Shown: piece after piece, positions 52,036-63,115 of the stretch
How positions within the stretch are numbered: position 1 is the first letter of the stretch
Layout: each line of letters opens with the position of its first letter
NCBI RefSeq assembly: GCF_003722335.1
Contig: NZ_CP026100.1
Coordinates: 62,001-126,000 of the forward strand
DNA from: Caulobacter flavus
Lineage (GTDB): Bacteria; Pseudomonadota; Alphaproteobacteria; Caulobacterales; Caulobacteraceae
DNA: 64,000 bases
Direction: 5' to 3'
Position numbers and translations under genes: made by a program
The notes under the pieces: model-generated
What the model saw: the letters and a program-made list of their open reading frames with translations, nothing else
The model's database searches: none
Told to the model about the DNA's origin: nothing

Positions 52036-52350
52036 TCACTCGCCGTCGCGTTTGGCCCTCAGGCGCGCGCTCTCGGCCTTCAGCGGCCTGGAGACCGGGC
52101 AGACCTCCTGCACGAACTCGTTCAGCGTGTTGACCAGGCTGTCGCGGGTCAGGCTGTAGTGCACGAACTGGCCGCGCTTTTCGCTGCTGACCAGGCCCGC
52201 CGCTTCCAGGATCGACAGGTGCTGCGAGACCGCCGGCTTGGAGATCTCGAACCGCGAGGCGATCTCGCCCGCCGTCAGGTCGGCATGGGCCAGATAGGCC
52301 AGGATCTTGCGCCGGACCGTCGACGACAGGGCTTCGAATACGCGTTGCAT
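52036..52350 (-). CDS. ArsR-family transcriptional regulator
   Basis: 104-residue winged-helix regulator with ISKPAVSQHLSILEAAGLVSSEKRGQFVHYSL as recognition helix and wing. No metal-binding Cys pattern of the ArsR/SmtB metal sensors, so the signal is probably not a metal; the look is closer to SdpR-type regulators. Divergent from the membrane pair at 52441, sharing a 90-bp region with repeats at 52359-52408. Confidence 0.88.
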   Translation of the reverse strand: MQRVFEALSSTVRRKILAYLAHADLTAGEIASRFEISKPAVSQHLSILEAAGLVSSEKRGQFVHYSLTRDSLVNTLNEFVQEVCPVSRPLKAESARLRAKRDGE

Positions 52351-52358
52351 GGACCATC

Positions 52359-52408
52359 ATTTAAGCGGTTCGCTAATCGCTTGCAAATTAGCGATGAGGT
52401 ATTTAAGC
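52359..52408. promoter_or_regulatory. Divergent control region with paired repeats
   Basis: ATTTAAGC occurs at 52359 and 52401, 42 bp apart (about four helical turns). Between them CGCTAAT (52371-52377) and ATTAGCG (52387-52393) form an inverted repeat with a 9-bp centre. Candidate binding sites for the ArsR regulator. Confidence 0.6.
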
Positions 52409-52440
52409 AATAACTTATATTGTTTCTTATGGAGGCCGCC

Positions 52441-52878
52441 ATGGATCCGTCGCCGCGCCCAGCCCAGCCGACCAGAGGCGATGCCGTCACGGCCCTGGCG
52501 CTCGGCGTCGGAACCGGCGCCCTGCTGACGACGGCGATGGCGTTCGTCATGTCCGTGCCGACGAGCGGAAGCCTGGCGATCTTCGTGGCCGTGGTCGCCC
52601 TCATCGTCTCCGCGCCGGTCTGGCTGATCGGCCTACTCCTGCTCGGCGGCCCGGTCGGGTGGTGGCTGCATCGGCGCGGCCTCGGCTCCCCGCCAGCGGG
52701 CGCGACGGCCGGCGCCGTGCTCACGGGCCTGGCGACCGCCACCATCCTGCTGACCTTCGGAAATCACCTGCTTGCGGATATCGTGGGATCCCCCTGGGGT
52801 TTCTCCACGGGCCTGGTCGTCATTGGCGCCGTGGTGGGTCTGCAGACCATCGCCTACGCCTATAGGGCCAGGGCATGA
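52441..52878 (+). CDS. Four-helix membrane protein, first of tandem pair
   Basis: 145 residues with four predicted membrane helices, a Pro-rich N-terminus and a short basic end. The segment VSAPVWLIGLLLLGGPVGWWLHRRGLG is matched in the next gene. ATG at 52441 after GGAGG; the frame is open from 52420. It heads a three-gene plus-strand group with 4-bp overlaps and no family recognised. Confidence 0.75.
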   Translation: MDPSPRPAQPTRGDAVTALALGVGTGALLTTAMAFVMSVPTSGSLAIFVAVVALIVSAPVWLIGLLLLGGPVGWWLHRRGLGSPPAGATAGAVLTGLATATILLTFGNHLLADIVGSPWGFSTGLVVIGAVVGLQTIAYAYRARA

Positions 52879-53306
52879 ACGGCCGCACCAGCGCCGGCGC
52901 GGTCTTGGCGGCCATCATCGTTGGCGCCGCAGTCGGATCGGTCCTCGTTTCAGGCTGGCTCTTCGTCCCGAGCCTTTTCGGGGAGCTTCCCGAGCTCGCC
53001 CCGCTGGTCGCGGCGGCCGGCTTCGTCGTCGCCGCGCCGCTCTGGGTCGGCGGTCTGCTGCTGGTTGGCCTTCCCGTCTGGACGGTCCTGCACCTGTGCG
53101 GCGCCCGCTCACGCTGGATCGGCACAGCCGCCGGCGCGGTCCTTTCCCTGCCCGCCCTCGTCCCGGGCCTCGTCGTCTGGGGATCGGCCCTGTCGGACGA
53201 AGCCATGGGGCTGGCCGTCGCTCTCGCCAGCCAGGCCGGCACGGGCGCCGTGGTCGGCTGGGTCGTCGTGCATGTCGCCTATGAACGCGAAGGAACCCTA
53301 GCATGA
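52875..53306 (+). CDS. Four-helix membrane protein, second of tandem pair
   Basis: 143 residues with four hydrophobic helices. VAAPLWVGGLLLVGLPVWTVLHL in the second to third helix matches the corresponding segment of the preceding protein, and both share AGAVL-type helix starts, so the two are probably paralogues from tandem duplication. ATGA overlap with the upstream gene and 4-bp overlap with the desaturase gene. Confidence 0.75.
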   Translation: MNGRTSAGAVLAAIIVGAAVGSVLVSGWLFVPSLFGELPELAPLVAAAGFVVAAPLWVGGLLLVGLPVWTVLHLCGARSRWIGTAAGAVLSLPALVPGLVVWGSALSDEAMGLAVALASQAGTGAVVGWVVVHVAYEREGTLA

Positions 53307-54211
53307 GCGCCCACCACGACGATCCCTACGCCGTCCATTCCATCGCGCCCGACGCCGGCGGCGACGCCGTGACAGGGCGCGTGGCCTGGGCGCCGGCGAC
53401 CTCGCTGTGGCAGGGCGTCATGCTGGCCGGGACCCTGGCCGCGCCGTTCTTCTTCAGCTGGAGCGCTCTGGCCGTCTTCGTCGTCCTGACCGGCGCCACC
53501 CTGCTGGTCGGACATTCGGTCGGCTTTCACCGCCGGTTGATCCACGGCAGCTTCGAAAGCCCGCGCTGGCTGGACTATCTGATGATGTGGCTGGGCACGC
53601 TGGTGGGCATGAGCGGGCCGCTGGCGATGATCGCCGCCCACGACCTGCGCGACTGGGGCCAGCGCCAGGCCGCCTGCCACCCCTACCTCTCCAATCGCGC
53701 CGGCTTCTGGACCGACTACGCCTGGAACCTGCACGGCCGGCTGGCGCTCGACACGCCGCCCAGCCAGGTGCTGCCGCCCCGCGTCACGGGGGACCGCTTC
53801 TATCAGTTCCTGGAACGCACCTGGATGCTGCAGCAGGCGCCCGTGGCGCTGGCGCTGTTCGCGCTCGGCGGCTGGTCGTGGCTGCTGTGGGGCGTGGCCG
53901 CACGGGTCTGCGTGTCGGTGACCGGCCACTGGTACGTCGGACGCCTGGCCCACCGCACCGGCCCGCAGAGCTGGCTGGTCGAGACCTCTGGCGTCCAGGC
54001 CCACGACGTGCCGTGGGCGGCGATCCCGACCATGGGCGAGGCCTGGCACAACAACCACCACGCCTGGCCCGGCTCGGCCCGCATCGGCCTCTATCCCGGC
54101 CAGGCCGACTTCGGCTTCGCCTTCATCCGCCTGCTCGAACGCCTGGGCTTGGCCTGGAACGTCCGCACTCCGGAGACCCTGCCCGAGCGAGCGGAGCTGA
54201 CGGGGGCCTAG
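53303..54211 (+). CDS. Membrane fatty-acid desaturase
   Basis: 302 residues with di-iron histidine boxes: GHSVGFHRRLIH (H71, H76, H81), HDLRDWGQR and HNNHH near the end, and at least three membrane helices. The middle box is the HDxRDW form seen in one acyl-lipid/acyl-CoA branch rather than HxxHH. It should put double bonds in membrane acyl chains, changing fluidity. Third gene of the ArsR-divergent group; electron donor not in the window. Confidence 0.88.
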   Translation: MSAHHDDPYAVHSIAPDAGGDAVTGRVAWAPATSLWQGVMLAGTLAAPFFFSWSALAVFVVLTGATLLVGHSVGFHRRLIHGSFESPRWLDYLMMWLGTLVGMSGPLAMIAAHDLRDWGQRQAACHPYLSNRAGFWTDYAWNLHGRLALDTPPSQVLPPRVTGDRFYQFLERTWMLQQAPVALALFALGGWSWLLWGVAARVCVSVTGHWYVGRLAHRTGPQSWLVETSGVQAHDVPWAAIPTMGEAWHNNHHAWPGSARIGLYPGQADFGFAFIRLLERLGLAWNVRTPETLPERAELTGA

Positions 54212-54218
54212 AGCCCCT

Positions 54219-54354
54219 ACTCCTCCCCCGCTTTAGCGGGGGAGGTGGCGCGCTGCGGATACGCAGCGTGACGGAGGGGGCGACCGCCGGCAATGAGCCC
54301 AGCCTCGCCCCCTCCACCGCTTCGGTCCCCCTCCCCCGTTGCACGGGGAGGAGC
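54219..54354. repeat. CTCCTCCCCCGCTTTAGCGGGGGAGG palindrome
   Basis: Left arm TCCTCCCCCGCTTTAGCGGGGGAGG, right part with CCCCTCCACCGCTTCGG and TCCCCCTCCCCCGTTGCACGGGGAGGAG, and GGAGGGGGCG in between. It lies between the convergent desaturase and folP genes. Same C/G-rich core as the elements at 51.4 and 37.9 kb. Confidence 0.78.
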
Positions 54355-54360
54355 ATCGGG

Positions 54361-55176
54361 TCAGCGCCCCGCCGCCCCGATCGCCTTCCAGACCGCCAGG
54401 GCCTGGGTCATCTCGCGCACGTCATGAACGCGCACAGATTCCACGCCGCAGGCCGCGCCGTGCAGGTGCACGGCCAGCGAGCCGCCCAGGCGGTCGCGGG
54501 CGTCCTGGGCGCGGGGGTCGACGGCGGCGATGAAGCGCTTGCGGCTGGCGCCCAGCAGCACCCGATAGCCCAGCGCCACGAAGCGCGGCAGGGCGGCCAG
54601 CAGGGCCAGATTGTGCTCCAGCGTCTTGCCGAAGCCGATGCCGGGATCGAGCCAGATCTTCTCGCGCTCGACGCCGGCGGCCATGGCGGTCAGGGCGCGA
54701 GCCAGCAGGAAGGCCTCGACCTCGGCGACGACGTCGTCGTAGCGCGGCTCGTCCTGCATGGTGCCAGGCTCGCCCCGCATGTGCATGAGGATCACGTCGC
54801 AGCCCAGCTCGGCGGCGACCTCGGGGGCGTCGGGCGCGAAGCGCAGGGCCGCCACGTCGTTCCAGATATGGGCCCCGGCCGCGACGGCGGCGCGGGCCAC
54901 GCCCGGCTTCATGGTGTCGATCGAGATCGTCACGTCGCTCTCGGCGCGGAGAGCGCGGATCAGCGGGACGACGCGGGCGATCTCGTCGGCCTCGGACACC
55001 GGGGCCGAGCCCGGTCGCGTGCTCTCGCCGCCGATGTCGAGGATGGACGCGCCGTCGTCGATCAGCCGGCGGGCGTGAGACAGGGCGGCGGCGGGATCGA
55101 AGAACCGGCCGCCGTCCGAGAAGCTGTCGGGCGTGACGTTGACCACGCCCATGACGCTTGGAACGGCTTGGATCAT
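54361..55176 (-). CDS. folP: Dihydropteroate synthase
   Basis: Joins 6-hydroxymethyl-dihydropterin pyrophosphate to p-aminobenzoate in folate synthesis; the sulfonamide target. 271 residues with VMGVVNVTPDSFSDGG, DIGGESTRPG, and the LLGASRKRFI block carrying the pABA-site Lys/Arg. Typical TIM-barrel length. ATG at 55176. Confidence 0.95.
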   Translation of the reverse strand: MIQAVPSVMGVVNVTPDSFSDGGRFFDPAAALSHARRLIDDGASILDIGGESTRPGSAPVSEADEIARVVPLIRALRAESDVTISIDTMKPGVARAAVAAGAHIWNDVAALRFAPDAPEVAAELGCDVILMHMRGEPGTMQDEPRYDDVVAEVEAFLLARALTAMAAGVEREKIWLDPGIGFGKTLEHNLALLAALPRFVALGYRVLLGASRKRFIAAVDPRAQDARDRLGGSLAVHLHGAACGVESVRVHDVREMTQALAVWKAIGAAGR

Positions 55177-55207
55177 GGGGCCGGTTTAGCCCCATGACCC
55201 CCGTGCG

Positions 55208-55687
55208 TCACCAGCCGATGAACTTGGTGAAGTCGTCGATCATCGAGGTCCAGACGCCGTAGTCGTCGTCGAGCACCTCGATGGTGCGGCCCGCGTTCAG
55301 GTTGACGTCGTACTGGACGTAGGGGTCGCCATCGTCGTCGATATAGGCCTTGAGATACCGGTTGTCGCGGTTCCACTCGTTGATCTTGCCGGCCGACAGC
55401 GGCGCCTTCAGGTCGAAGCCGGCCGAGAACTGCAGCGCCTTGCAGCGCGGCTTGGCCGTGCAGTCGTAGAAGTAGATGTCGAAATTGACACCGTTGGCGG
55501 CGCTCTTGATCAGCGGATCGCCGGTCTTGTCGGTGGTCAGCTCGGCCTTGTAGCCGGCGTCCTGCAGCCACTTGACCACTTCCGGGCCGGTCATGCCGTC
55601 GACATGGATCGGCTTGGAGGCGGCCAGCGCGGCGGCGGGCGCGAACGCCATGGCGGCGGCCAGCAGGAGCGGCATCGACGTCTTCAT
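55208..55687 (-). CDS. YbjN-domain periplasmic protein
   Basis: 159 residues with a signal peptide (MKTSMPLLLAAAMAFAPAAALAA) and a YbjN-like domain: EVVKWLQDAGYKAEL early, FDIYFYDC, then LSAGKINEWNRDNRYLKAYIDDDGDPYV. YbjN proteins are linked to stress tolerance and motility in E. coli but lack an enzymatic role. Two Cys flank TAKPR (YDCTAKPRCK). Start at ATG 55687. Confidence 0.83.
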   Translation of the reverse strand: MKTSMPLLLAAAMAFAPAAALAASKPIHVDGMTGPEVVKWLQDAGYKAELTTDKTGDPLIKSAANGVNFDIYFYDCTAKPRCKALQFSAGFDLKAPLSAGKINEWNRDNRYLKAYIDDDGDPYVQYDVNLNAGRTIEVLDDDYGVWTSMIDDFTKFIGW

Positions 55688-55721
55688 CGACTTCCCTTTC
55701 ATTCAACTTCGAAGGGAAGCT

Positions 55722-56723
55722 CTACCGGCCTTCGCCGAGGAAGGCCAGAACGGCGGCGTCGAAGCGCTCGGTCCGTTCCAGGTGCAGCAGGTGGCCGGCG
55801 TCGAAGGCCTCGACCCTGGCGTTCCGCATGGTCGGCGCCAGGGCCTTGGCGCGGGCCAGCACGTGGCCGAACTTCGGCTTGTCCTCAGGCTTGGCGTAGC
55901 CCTTGCCGGGCGCGGTTCCGTCGCGATCGCCGGCCAGGATCAGCACTGGGACCGACACCTTGGGCAGGTCCTGCAGGTAGGGCTGATCGCGGATGGCAAC
56001 GGCGCTGGCGGCGAAGCTGCGGGCGTAGCGCGGCCACTCGCCCGAACGCTTGAGGCCTTCGCGCAGCTCGACATAGGGCGCCATGGCCTCGCGCGGCAGG
56101 GTCAGGCCGTAGCTGGTCATCAGCTCGTTCAGATAGGCCTCGGGGCCCTTGGCCTCGTCGTCGGCGACCAGCTTGGCCAGCGGCGTGGTCGGCGTGTAGA
56201 GGCGATAGTCCTCCAGTCCGACCGGACCGTACATCACCAGGCGTCCGGTGCGGGCCGGATGGGCCAGCGCCCAGCGCACGCCCACATGGTTGCCCATCGA
56301 GTGGGCGATGACCTCGACCTTGTCGATCTTCAGGTGATCCAGCAGGGCGGCAGTGTCCTGCACCATGCGATCGAAGCTGACGGGCTCGTCGTCGAGCTTG
56401 GACGACTTGCCGAACTGGATCTGGTCGGGGGCGACGACGCGATAGCCGGCGGCGGTCAGGGCCTTGATCGTCGACGCCCAGTAGCCGGCCGGGAAGTTGC
56501 GGCCGTGCAGCAGCAGCGCCGTGCGGCCGTTGGCGGGGCCGGTCGGAGCGACGTCCATATAGGCCATGCGCACCGCGTGGCCGCCGTGCTCCAGCGGCAG
56601 AAACGCGACCGGGTGCGGATAGGCGTAGTTCTCCAGCGCGATCCCCACCGCGGCGGGCTCGGCCGCCCTGACGGCGACGGGTAGCGAAAGCGCCAGCATG
56701 GCGGCGGCGAGAGCGATCTTCAT
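55722..56723 (-). CDS. Alpha/beta hydrolase, exported
   Basis: 333 residues with a signal peptide (MKIALAAAMLALSLPVAVRA). The alpha/beta hydrolase core shows LLLHGRNFPAGYW (oxyanion strand), the nucleophile elbow VIAHSMGNH (Ser), and a late His in FDAGHLLHL. Substrate unknown; a peptidase, esterase or haloalkane-type activity is possible. ATG at 56723. It follows the ftsH terminator, so has its own promoter or read-through. Confidence 0.87.
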   Translation of the reverse strand: MKIALAAAMLALSLPVAVRAAEPAAVGIALENYAYPHPVAFLPLEHGGHAVRMAYMDVAPTGPANGRTALLLHGRNFPAGYWASTIKALTAAGYRVVAPDQIQFGKSSKLDDEPVSFDRMVQDTAALLDHLKIDKVEVIAHSMGNHVGVRWALAHPARTGRLVMYGPVGLEDYRLYTPTTPLAKLVADDEAKGPEAYLNELMTSYGLTLPREAMAPYVELREGLKRSGEWPRYARSFAASAVAIRDQPYLQDLPKVSVPVLILAGDRDGTAPGKGYAKPEDKPKFGHVLARAKALAPTMRNARVEAFDAGHLLHLERTERFDAAVLAFLGEGR

Positions 56724-56740
56724 GGAGCTACCTAACGCGC

Positions 56741-56776
56741 AAAACAAAAGCCGGACCCGCGAACGGATCCGGCTTT
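56741..56776 (-). terminator. Terminator of ftsH
   Basis: Stem AAAGCCGGA / TCCGGCTTT (56747-56755 with 56768-56776) with a GC-rich loop, followed on the minus strand by T-rich TTTTGTTTT. It lies 28 bp after the ftsH stop. Confidence 0.85.
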
Positions 56777-56803
56777 CGCATTATTCGCGAAGGTGATCGA
56801 CCT

Positions 56804-58684
<1,881 letters not shown>

Positions 58685-58760
58685 ACGCGTCGTCTTCCCA
58701 AAGATAGCGCTCGTCGACCCAAGATAGGACGGCGGACGGCTTTTCGCCACGCGCGCGATG

Positions 58761-59981
58761 TCATGTCGCGGGTTCTTGATCGATGAGACCGGTCGCGGCC
58801 TCGAACCTTTCCCGGATCAGCACGCGCGCGCGGATCGTCCCGTCCCCTGCAAGGATCGGGCTAGAGACCCCGCCGAGGGCGTCGACCGCCGCCGGCAGCA
58901 CCGGCCGGACGGAGGCGGCAAACGCCTTCAGCGCCTGGCTTTCGTCCGCCGGCAGACGGCTGGCCAGCCCGCCGAGCGGCCGGATGGTCGTCGGCGCGTC
59001 GGACGCCGTCACCTCGTAGCGGCCGTCCCAGACGCCGGTCTCGCCGGCCGCCAGGACCAGCGGCGATAGGCCGCTGCGCCCGCCCTCCCCCGCTTCGCGT
59101 ACGAACAGCGCGCCGGCCTCGTCGGCGACGATCCGGGCGCCGGCCAGGGTGGCGGTGAAGGTCTCGCCCGACCGCAGCCGGCTCACCAGCCGCTCCAGCC
59201 TTTCGCCGCGCGGCGGCGTGGTGGTGCCCGCCGCGCACAGGCAGGCGGCGGCGACCTGGACGGCGGAGGCGGCGCGCGGCAGGCGCAGGGCGTGCTCGCC
59301 CTCGAACGCGACTGTCGGCGCCGAAACGCGCGCCTCCGACGCAACGACCGCGTCCTCGCGCGCCAGGGCGGCGCGGGCCCGCGCGCGGGCGAAGCGAAGG
59401 TCGTCGTTGGCCGGATCCTCCAGCCAGGTCTCGCCCTGTTCGGACAGCCAGTCGCGCAGGGCCTGGCGACGGGCGTCTAGCAGGGGCCGCAGGACGAAGA
59501 CGCCGCGCCCCTCCGGCCAGGCCGGAGACGGCCCCCACGATCGCGGATCGGAGGTGGTCGAGCCCTCGGCGCGCATCCGCGCGGCCTCCAGGCGATCGTC
59601 GGCGGTGTGGCCCAGAAGCAGGACCCGCGCCCCGGCCTCGCGGGCGGCGGCCGCCAGCAGGGCGTGGCGGGCGGCCCGAGCGGCGGCCGGCACGCCCGTC
59701 GAGGGCTTGTCGCCGGTCCAGCGCAGCGCCCTGGCGTCCGCCCCCAGCGCCCTGGCCTTGGCGAGGGCGTCAGCGGTCCAGCCGGCGCTGGCGGGGTTGA
59801 GGCCGTGGTCGACCGTCAGGGCCAGGACCGGCCGCCCCCGGGCGACGGCCCAGGCCAGGGCCAGCCTCAGCAGGGCCAGGCTGTCGCCGCCGCCAGAAAA
59901 GCCGACGGCCAGGGGCGTGGTCGCCCCTGGCCGCAGACGCCGTTCCAGAACGGCCTCGAAGTCCTCGGTCAGGCCGCGCAC
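58761..59981 (-). CDS. tilS: tRNA(Ile)-lysidine synthase
   Basis: Attaches lysine to C34 of the isoleucine CAU tRNA, which changes its codon and its charging. The 406-residue protein has the PP-loop SGGGDS at 29-34 and DHGLNPAS further on, then a shorter, more diverged C-terminal domain. GTG at 59981 overlaps the cpoB stop by 13 bp, giving coupled translation. Essential in most bacteria; known to sit next to ftsH in many genomes. Confidence 0.93.
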   Translation of the reverse strand: MRGLTEDFEAVLERRLRPGATTPLAVGFSGGGDSLALLRLALAWAVARGRPVLALTVDHGLNPASAGWTADALAKARALGADARALRWTGDKPSTGVPAAARAARHALLAAAAREAGARVLLLGHTADDRLEAARMRAEGSTTSDPRSWGPSPAWPEGRGVFVLRPLLDARRQALRDWLSEQGETWLEDPANDDLRFARARARAALAREDAVVASEARVSAPTVAFEGEHALRLPRAASAVQVAAACLCAAGTTTPPRGERLERLVSRLRSGETFTATLAGARIVADEAGALFVREAGEGGRSGLSPLVLAAGETGVWDGRYEVTASDAPTTIRPLGGLASRLPADESQALKAFAASVRPVLPAAVDALGGVSSPILAGDGTIRARVLIRERFEAATGLIDQEPAT

Positions 59982-60823
59982 TTGGCCTGGGCGCGCGTGC
60001 TCTTGGCCTTGCCGACCACGTCGGCCGGCGCCTTGGGATAGCGCTTGGCCAGCTCGTCCAGCGTGCGGCAGGCGTCGGCGGGCTTCTTCAGCGCCACCAG
60101 CGAGCGCGACAGCTTCAGCACCGCGTTCGGCGCCCAGCTGGTCTGCGGCCAGCCGCGCACCGCGCCCAGATAGGATCCGGCCGCGTCGCCGTAGGCCTCG
60201 CGGACGAACTGGGTCTCGCCCAGCCAGTAGCGGGCCTCGGGGGCCTTGGCGTCGTCGGGATAGGCGTCGACGAAGCCGCCGAAGGCGTTCTCGGCGCCGG
60301 CGTAGTCGCCGTCCAGCAGCAGCTGGCGGGCCTGCTTGAAGGCGGTCGCGGGATCGGCCGCGACGGCCGGCGCGGCCGGAACCTGGGCGGCGGCGGCGTT
60401 GGCGGCGGCGGTTTCCAGCGTGGTGATCTTGCCCTCGAGGGCGGCCAGGCGCTGCTCCAGCTGGTCGGCGCGGGTCTTCTGGCTGTCGGCGCCGCGGCGG
60501 GCCTGGTCGATGTCGTGGGTCAGAACCTCGTTCTGGCCGTTCATCTTCTGGATGGTCTGCTCCAGGTCGGAGATCCGCTCGTTGAGGGCGGCGATCTGGG
60601 CGTCGGTCTCGGCGGTCTGGACGACGACCGGCTTGCCGGTGTCGCGCCCCTGGAAGACGATCGCCCGCAGCTCGCGCACGACCTTCTCCATCTTCTCGAT
60701 GCGCTTGGCCGAACGGTCGTCCAGCGGGTCGGGCATCGGCGTCTGCGCCAGGGCCGGCGCGGCGGCGGCGATGACCAGGGCGACGGGCAGGACGGAGGCG
60801 AGGAGCGCGGTTTTCAGCTTCAT
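59969..60823 (-). CDS. cpoB: Tol-Pal system protein CpoB (YbgF)
   Basis: Periplasmic protein that links outer-membrane constriction by Tol-Pal with peptidoglycan synthesis at the septum. 284 residues: a signal peptide ending ALAQ, a coiled-coil part (about 35-130), an Ala-rich linker, and TPR repeats in the C-terminal half (AFKQARQLLLDGDYAGAENAF). Separated from pal by a terminator. Its stop overlaps the tilS start. Confidence 0.93.
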   Translation of the reverse strand: MKLKTALLASVLPVALVIAAAAPALAQTPMPDPLDDRSAKRIEKMEKVVRELRAIVFQGRDTGKPVVVQTAETDAQIAALNERISDLEQTIQKMNGQNEVLTHDIDQARRGADSQKTRADQLEQRLAALEGKITTLETAAANAAAAQVPAAPAVAADPATAFKQARQLLLDGDYAGAENAFGGFVDAYPDDAKAPEARYWLGETQFVREAYGDAAGSYLGAVRGWPQTSWAPNAVLKLSRSLVALKKPADACRTLDELAKRYPKAPADVVGKAKSTRAQAKCAA

Positions 60824-60875
60824 GTCGACGATTATGCCCCGGTTGCGGACAAAAGTGCGGCCAGAAACACGGCCA

Positions 60876-60912
60876 GAAAAAAGGCCCCCCTCCGCTAGGA
60901 GGAGGGCCTTCG
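60876..60912 (-). terminator. Terminator of pal
   Basis: Stem GGCCCTCCTC / GGAGGGGGGCC with a short CTAGC loop, followed on the minus strand by T6. It lies 20 bp after the pal stop and before cpoB. Confidence 0.88.
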
Positions 60913-60931
60913 TTCAGATCAGGCGTAAGCC

Positions 60932-61489
60932 TTAGCGCGCGCCCTCGGTGATGGCGGTGCGGGCGTTACGGTTCTTGGCCCACGCGTCTTCGGTGGTGCC
61001 CGGATCCAGCGGACGCTCCTTGCCGAACGAGATCGTCTCGATGCGCGAGGCGGCGACGCCCTGGGCGATCAGGAACTCGCGGACGGCGTTGGCGCGACGG
61101 GCGCCCAGGGCCAGGTTGTACTCGCGGGTGCCGCGTTCGTCGGCGTTGCCTTCGATGCGCACGCGGACGGCCGGGTAGCGGGCGAGCCACTGGCCTTGGC
61201 CGGCCAGCACCGGCTGGGCGTCGGCGCGGACCGAGTAGGAGTCGGTGTCGAAGTAGACGCGGTCGCCGACGTTGACGACGAAGTCCTGCACGGTGCCCGG
61301 CAGCGGGCCTTGGTCGACCGGGCCCGGAGCCGGCGGCGGGGTGTAGGGCTGTTGCGGGGTCGCCGGTTGGGTCGGGGCCGGCGGGGTTTCGACCGGGCCA
61401 GCGGGCTTCGGGCGCGTACAAGCCGCGACCGAAGCGACGGCCAGACCGATCAGCGCCAGTCGGACGGCGCTCTTGGTGTCGAAGCTCAT
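60932..61489 (-). CDS. pal: Peptidoglycan-associated lipoprotein Pal
   Basis: Outer-membrane lipoprotein that binds diaminopimelate in peptidoglycan through an OmpA-like domain. 185 residues: lipobox near VAAC (C24), a Pro-rich linker, then the OmpA domain with NADERGTREYNLALGARRA. Partner of TolB. ATG at 61489. Ends in the terminator at 60876-60912. Confidence 0.95.
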   Translation of the reverse strand: MSFDTKSAVRLALIGLAVASVAACTRPKPAGPVETPPAPTQPATPQQPYTPPPAPGPVDQGPLPGTVQDFVVNVGDRVYFDTDSYSVRADAQPVLAGQGQWLARYPAVRVRIEGNADERGTREYNLALGARRANAVREFLIAQGVAASRIETISFGKERPLDPGTTEDAWAKNRNARTAITEGAR

Positions 61490-61731
61490 ACAGTATCTCC
61501 TCAAGTCTAGGTACGGCCTGGGTTCAAAACTCTTACCGGCGCTGCTCTTGCTCCGCCCCGCAAAAACGTTCCCTGGACCTCACAATGGCGTCAGTGGGAC
61601 GCTGTTCCACCTCGTTTCACCTGTCGGGTGCCACCCCTCTGGTGAATGGCGGATGAACAGCCACGCTCCAACGCGCCGAGCCTGTGGAAAGTTGCGAAAC
61701 CTTCTTGTTCCGCCTCTTTTCACGCCCGAAA
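61490..61731. other. Intergenic region 61490-61731
   Basis: 242 bp between tolB and pal, both minus. The base pairs nearest pal (61490-61520) contain AGGAGATACTG on the minus strand, a ribosome site. I see no clear hairpin for a tolB terminator; a promoter for pal is likely here. Confidence 0.5.
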
Positions 61732-63069
61732 TCAGTCCAGCAGGGGCGACCAGGCCGGATCCGACGCCGCGCCCGGATAGGCGGCCGGACGCAGGATCCG
61801 GCCGGTGATGTCGACGGTCCAGAGCCGCGGATTGCCCGCCGAGCTCTCGCGGAAGAACATCAGCACGCGCCCGTTGGGGGCCCAGGTCGGGCCCTCGTCC
61901 AGATAGCTGGTGGTCAGCAGGCGCTCGTCGCCGCCATCGGTGCGCATGACGCCGATGTGGAACTGGCCGCCGGTCTGCTTGGTGAAGGCGATGTAGTCGC
62001 CGCGCGGGCTCCACACCGGCGTCGTGTAGCGGCCGCCGCCGTAGGAGATGCGGCGCACGCCCGAGCCGTCGGCGTTCATCACATAGAGCTGGGCCTGGCC
62101 GCCGCGGTCGGAGTTGAACACGATCTTGCTGCCGTCCGGCGAGAACGACGGCGAGGTGTCGATGGCCGGGTCGGTGGTGATGCGGGTCGACTGGCGGGTG
62201 CGCAGGTCCAGCACGTAGATGTCGCTGTTGCCGCCCTTCTCGACCGAGAAGGCCACCTTCTTGCCGTCGGGCGAGAAGCGCGGGGCGAACACCATGCCGG
62301 GGAAGCGGCCGACCGTCTCCTGGCGGTTGGTCTGCAGGTTCAGCAGGTAGATGCTCGACCCCGTCGGCCGCAGGGCCATGTAGGTCAGCTCCTGGCTGGT
62401 CGACGAGAAGCGCGGGGTCATCACGATCGATGAGCCGTCGGTGATGAACTGCGGGTTGGCGCCGTCCTGGTCCATGATGCCCAGGCGCTTGACGCGATTG
62501 AGCTTGGGACCGCTCTCGGCGACGAAGGCCACGCGGGTGTCGAAATAGCCCTTCTCGCCGGTCAGGCGCTCATAGACCGCGTCGCTGATCTTGTGGGCCA
62601 CGCGGCGCCAGTTCTCGGCCGTCGAGGTGAACTGCAGGCCCAGCAGCTGCTGCTGGCTGAAGGTGTCCCACAGGCGGAAGTCGACGCGCAGCGAGCCGTC
62701 GGCGCCGACCGTCACCTGGCCGTTGATCAGCGCCTGGGCGCCGGTGCCCTGCCAGTCGGGAAAGCGCGGCTGGATGTTCACGTCGGTCAGCTTGTCGGGC
62801 ACGCCGGCCACGTTCAGCGGCTGAAACAGGCCCGAGCGTTCGAGATTGCCGCTGATGACCTGGGCGATGTCGGCGCCGCGCTGGGCGCCGGCGAAGGCCG
62901 GGATCGCCACGGGCATCGGCTTGACCGCGCCCTTGTCGATGTCGATCTCGATCTGGGCGGCGGCCACGCCCGGCAGGGCGGCGGCGAACGCGCCGCCCGC
63001 CAGGGCGAGGGTCAAGGCGAGAAGCGGCGTGGCGAGGGTCCGCTTGGCGCGGGCGCTCTTGGCGTTCAT
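61732..63069 (-). CDS. tolB: Tol-Pal system protein TolB
   Basis: Periplasmic six-bladed beta-propeller that connects Pal with TolA. 445 residues with signal peptide (ending near AAAQIEID), an N-terminal alpha/beta domain and propeller blades carrying repeats of the SPDGxK type such as [19 protein letters not shown] at 63069. Separated from pal by 242 bp with its own probable promoter. Confidence 0.95.
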   Translation of the reverse strand: MNAKSARAKRTLATPLLALTLALAGGAFAAALPGVAAAQIEIDIDKGAVKPMPVAIPAFAGAQRGADIAQVISGNLERSGLFQPLNVAGVPDKLTDVNIQPRFPDWQGTGAQALINGQVTVGADGSLRVDFRLWDTFSQQQLLGLQFTSTAENWRRVAHKISDAVYERLTGEKGYFDTRVAFVAESGPKLNRVKRLGIMDQDGANPQFITDGSSIVMTPRFSSTSQELTYMALRPTGSSIYLLNLQTNRQETVGRFPGMVFAPRFSPDGKKVAFSVEKGGNSDIYVLDLRTRQSTRITTDPAIDTSPSFSPDGSKIVFNSDRGGQAQLYVMNADGSGVRRISYGGGRYTTPVWSPRGDYIAFTKQTGGQFHIGVMRTDGGDERLLTTSYLDEGPTWAPNGRVLMFFRESSAGNPRLWTVDITGRILRPAAYPGAASDPAWSPLLD

Positions 63070-63115
63070 CGTCGGGCTTCCTTCCATTCTTCTCTTTGCG
63101 GCGTCCCTGGAACGC

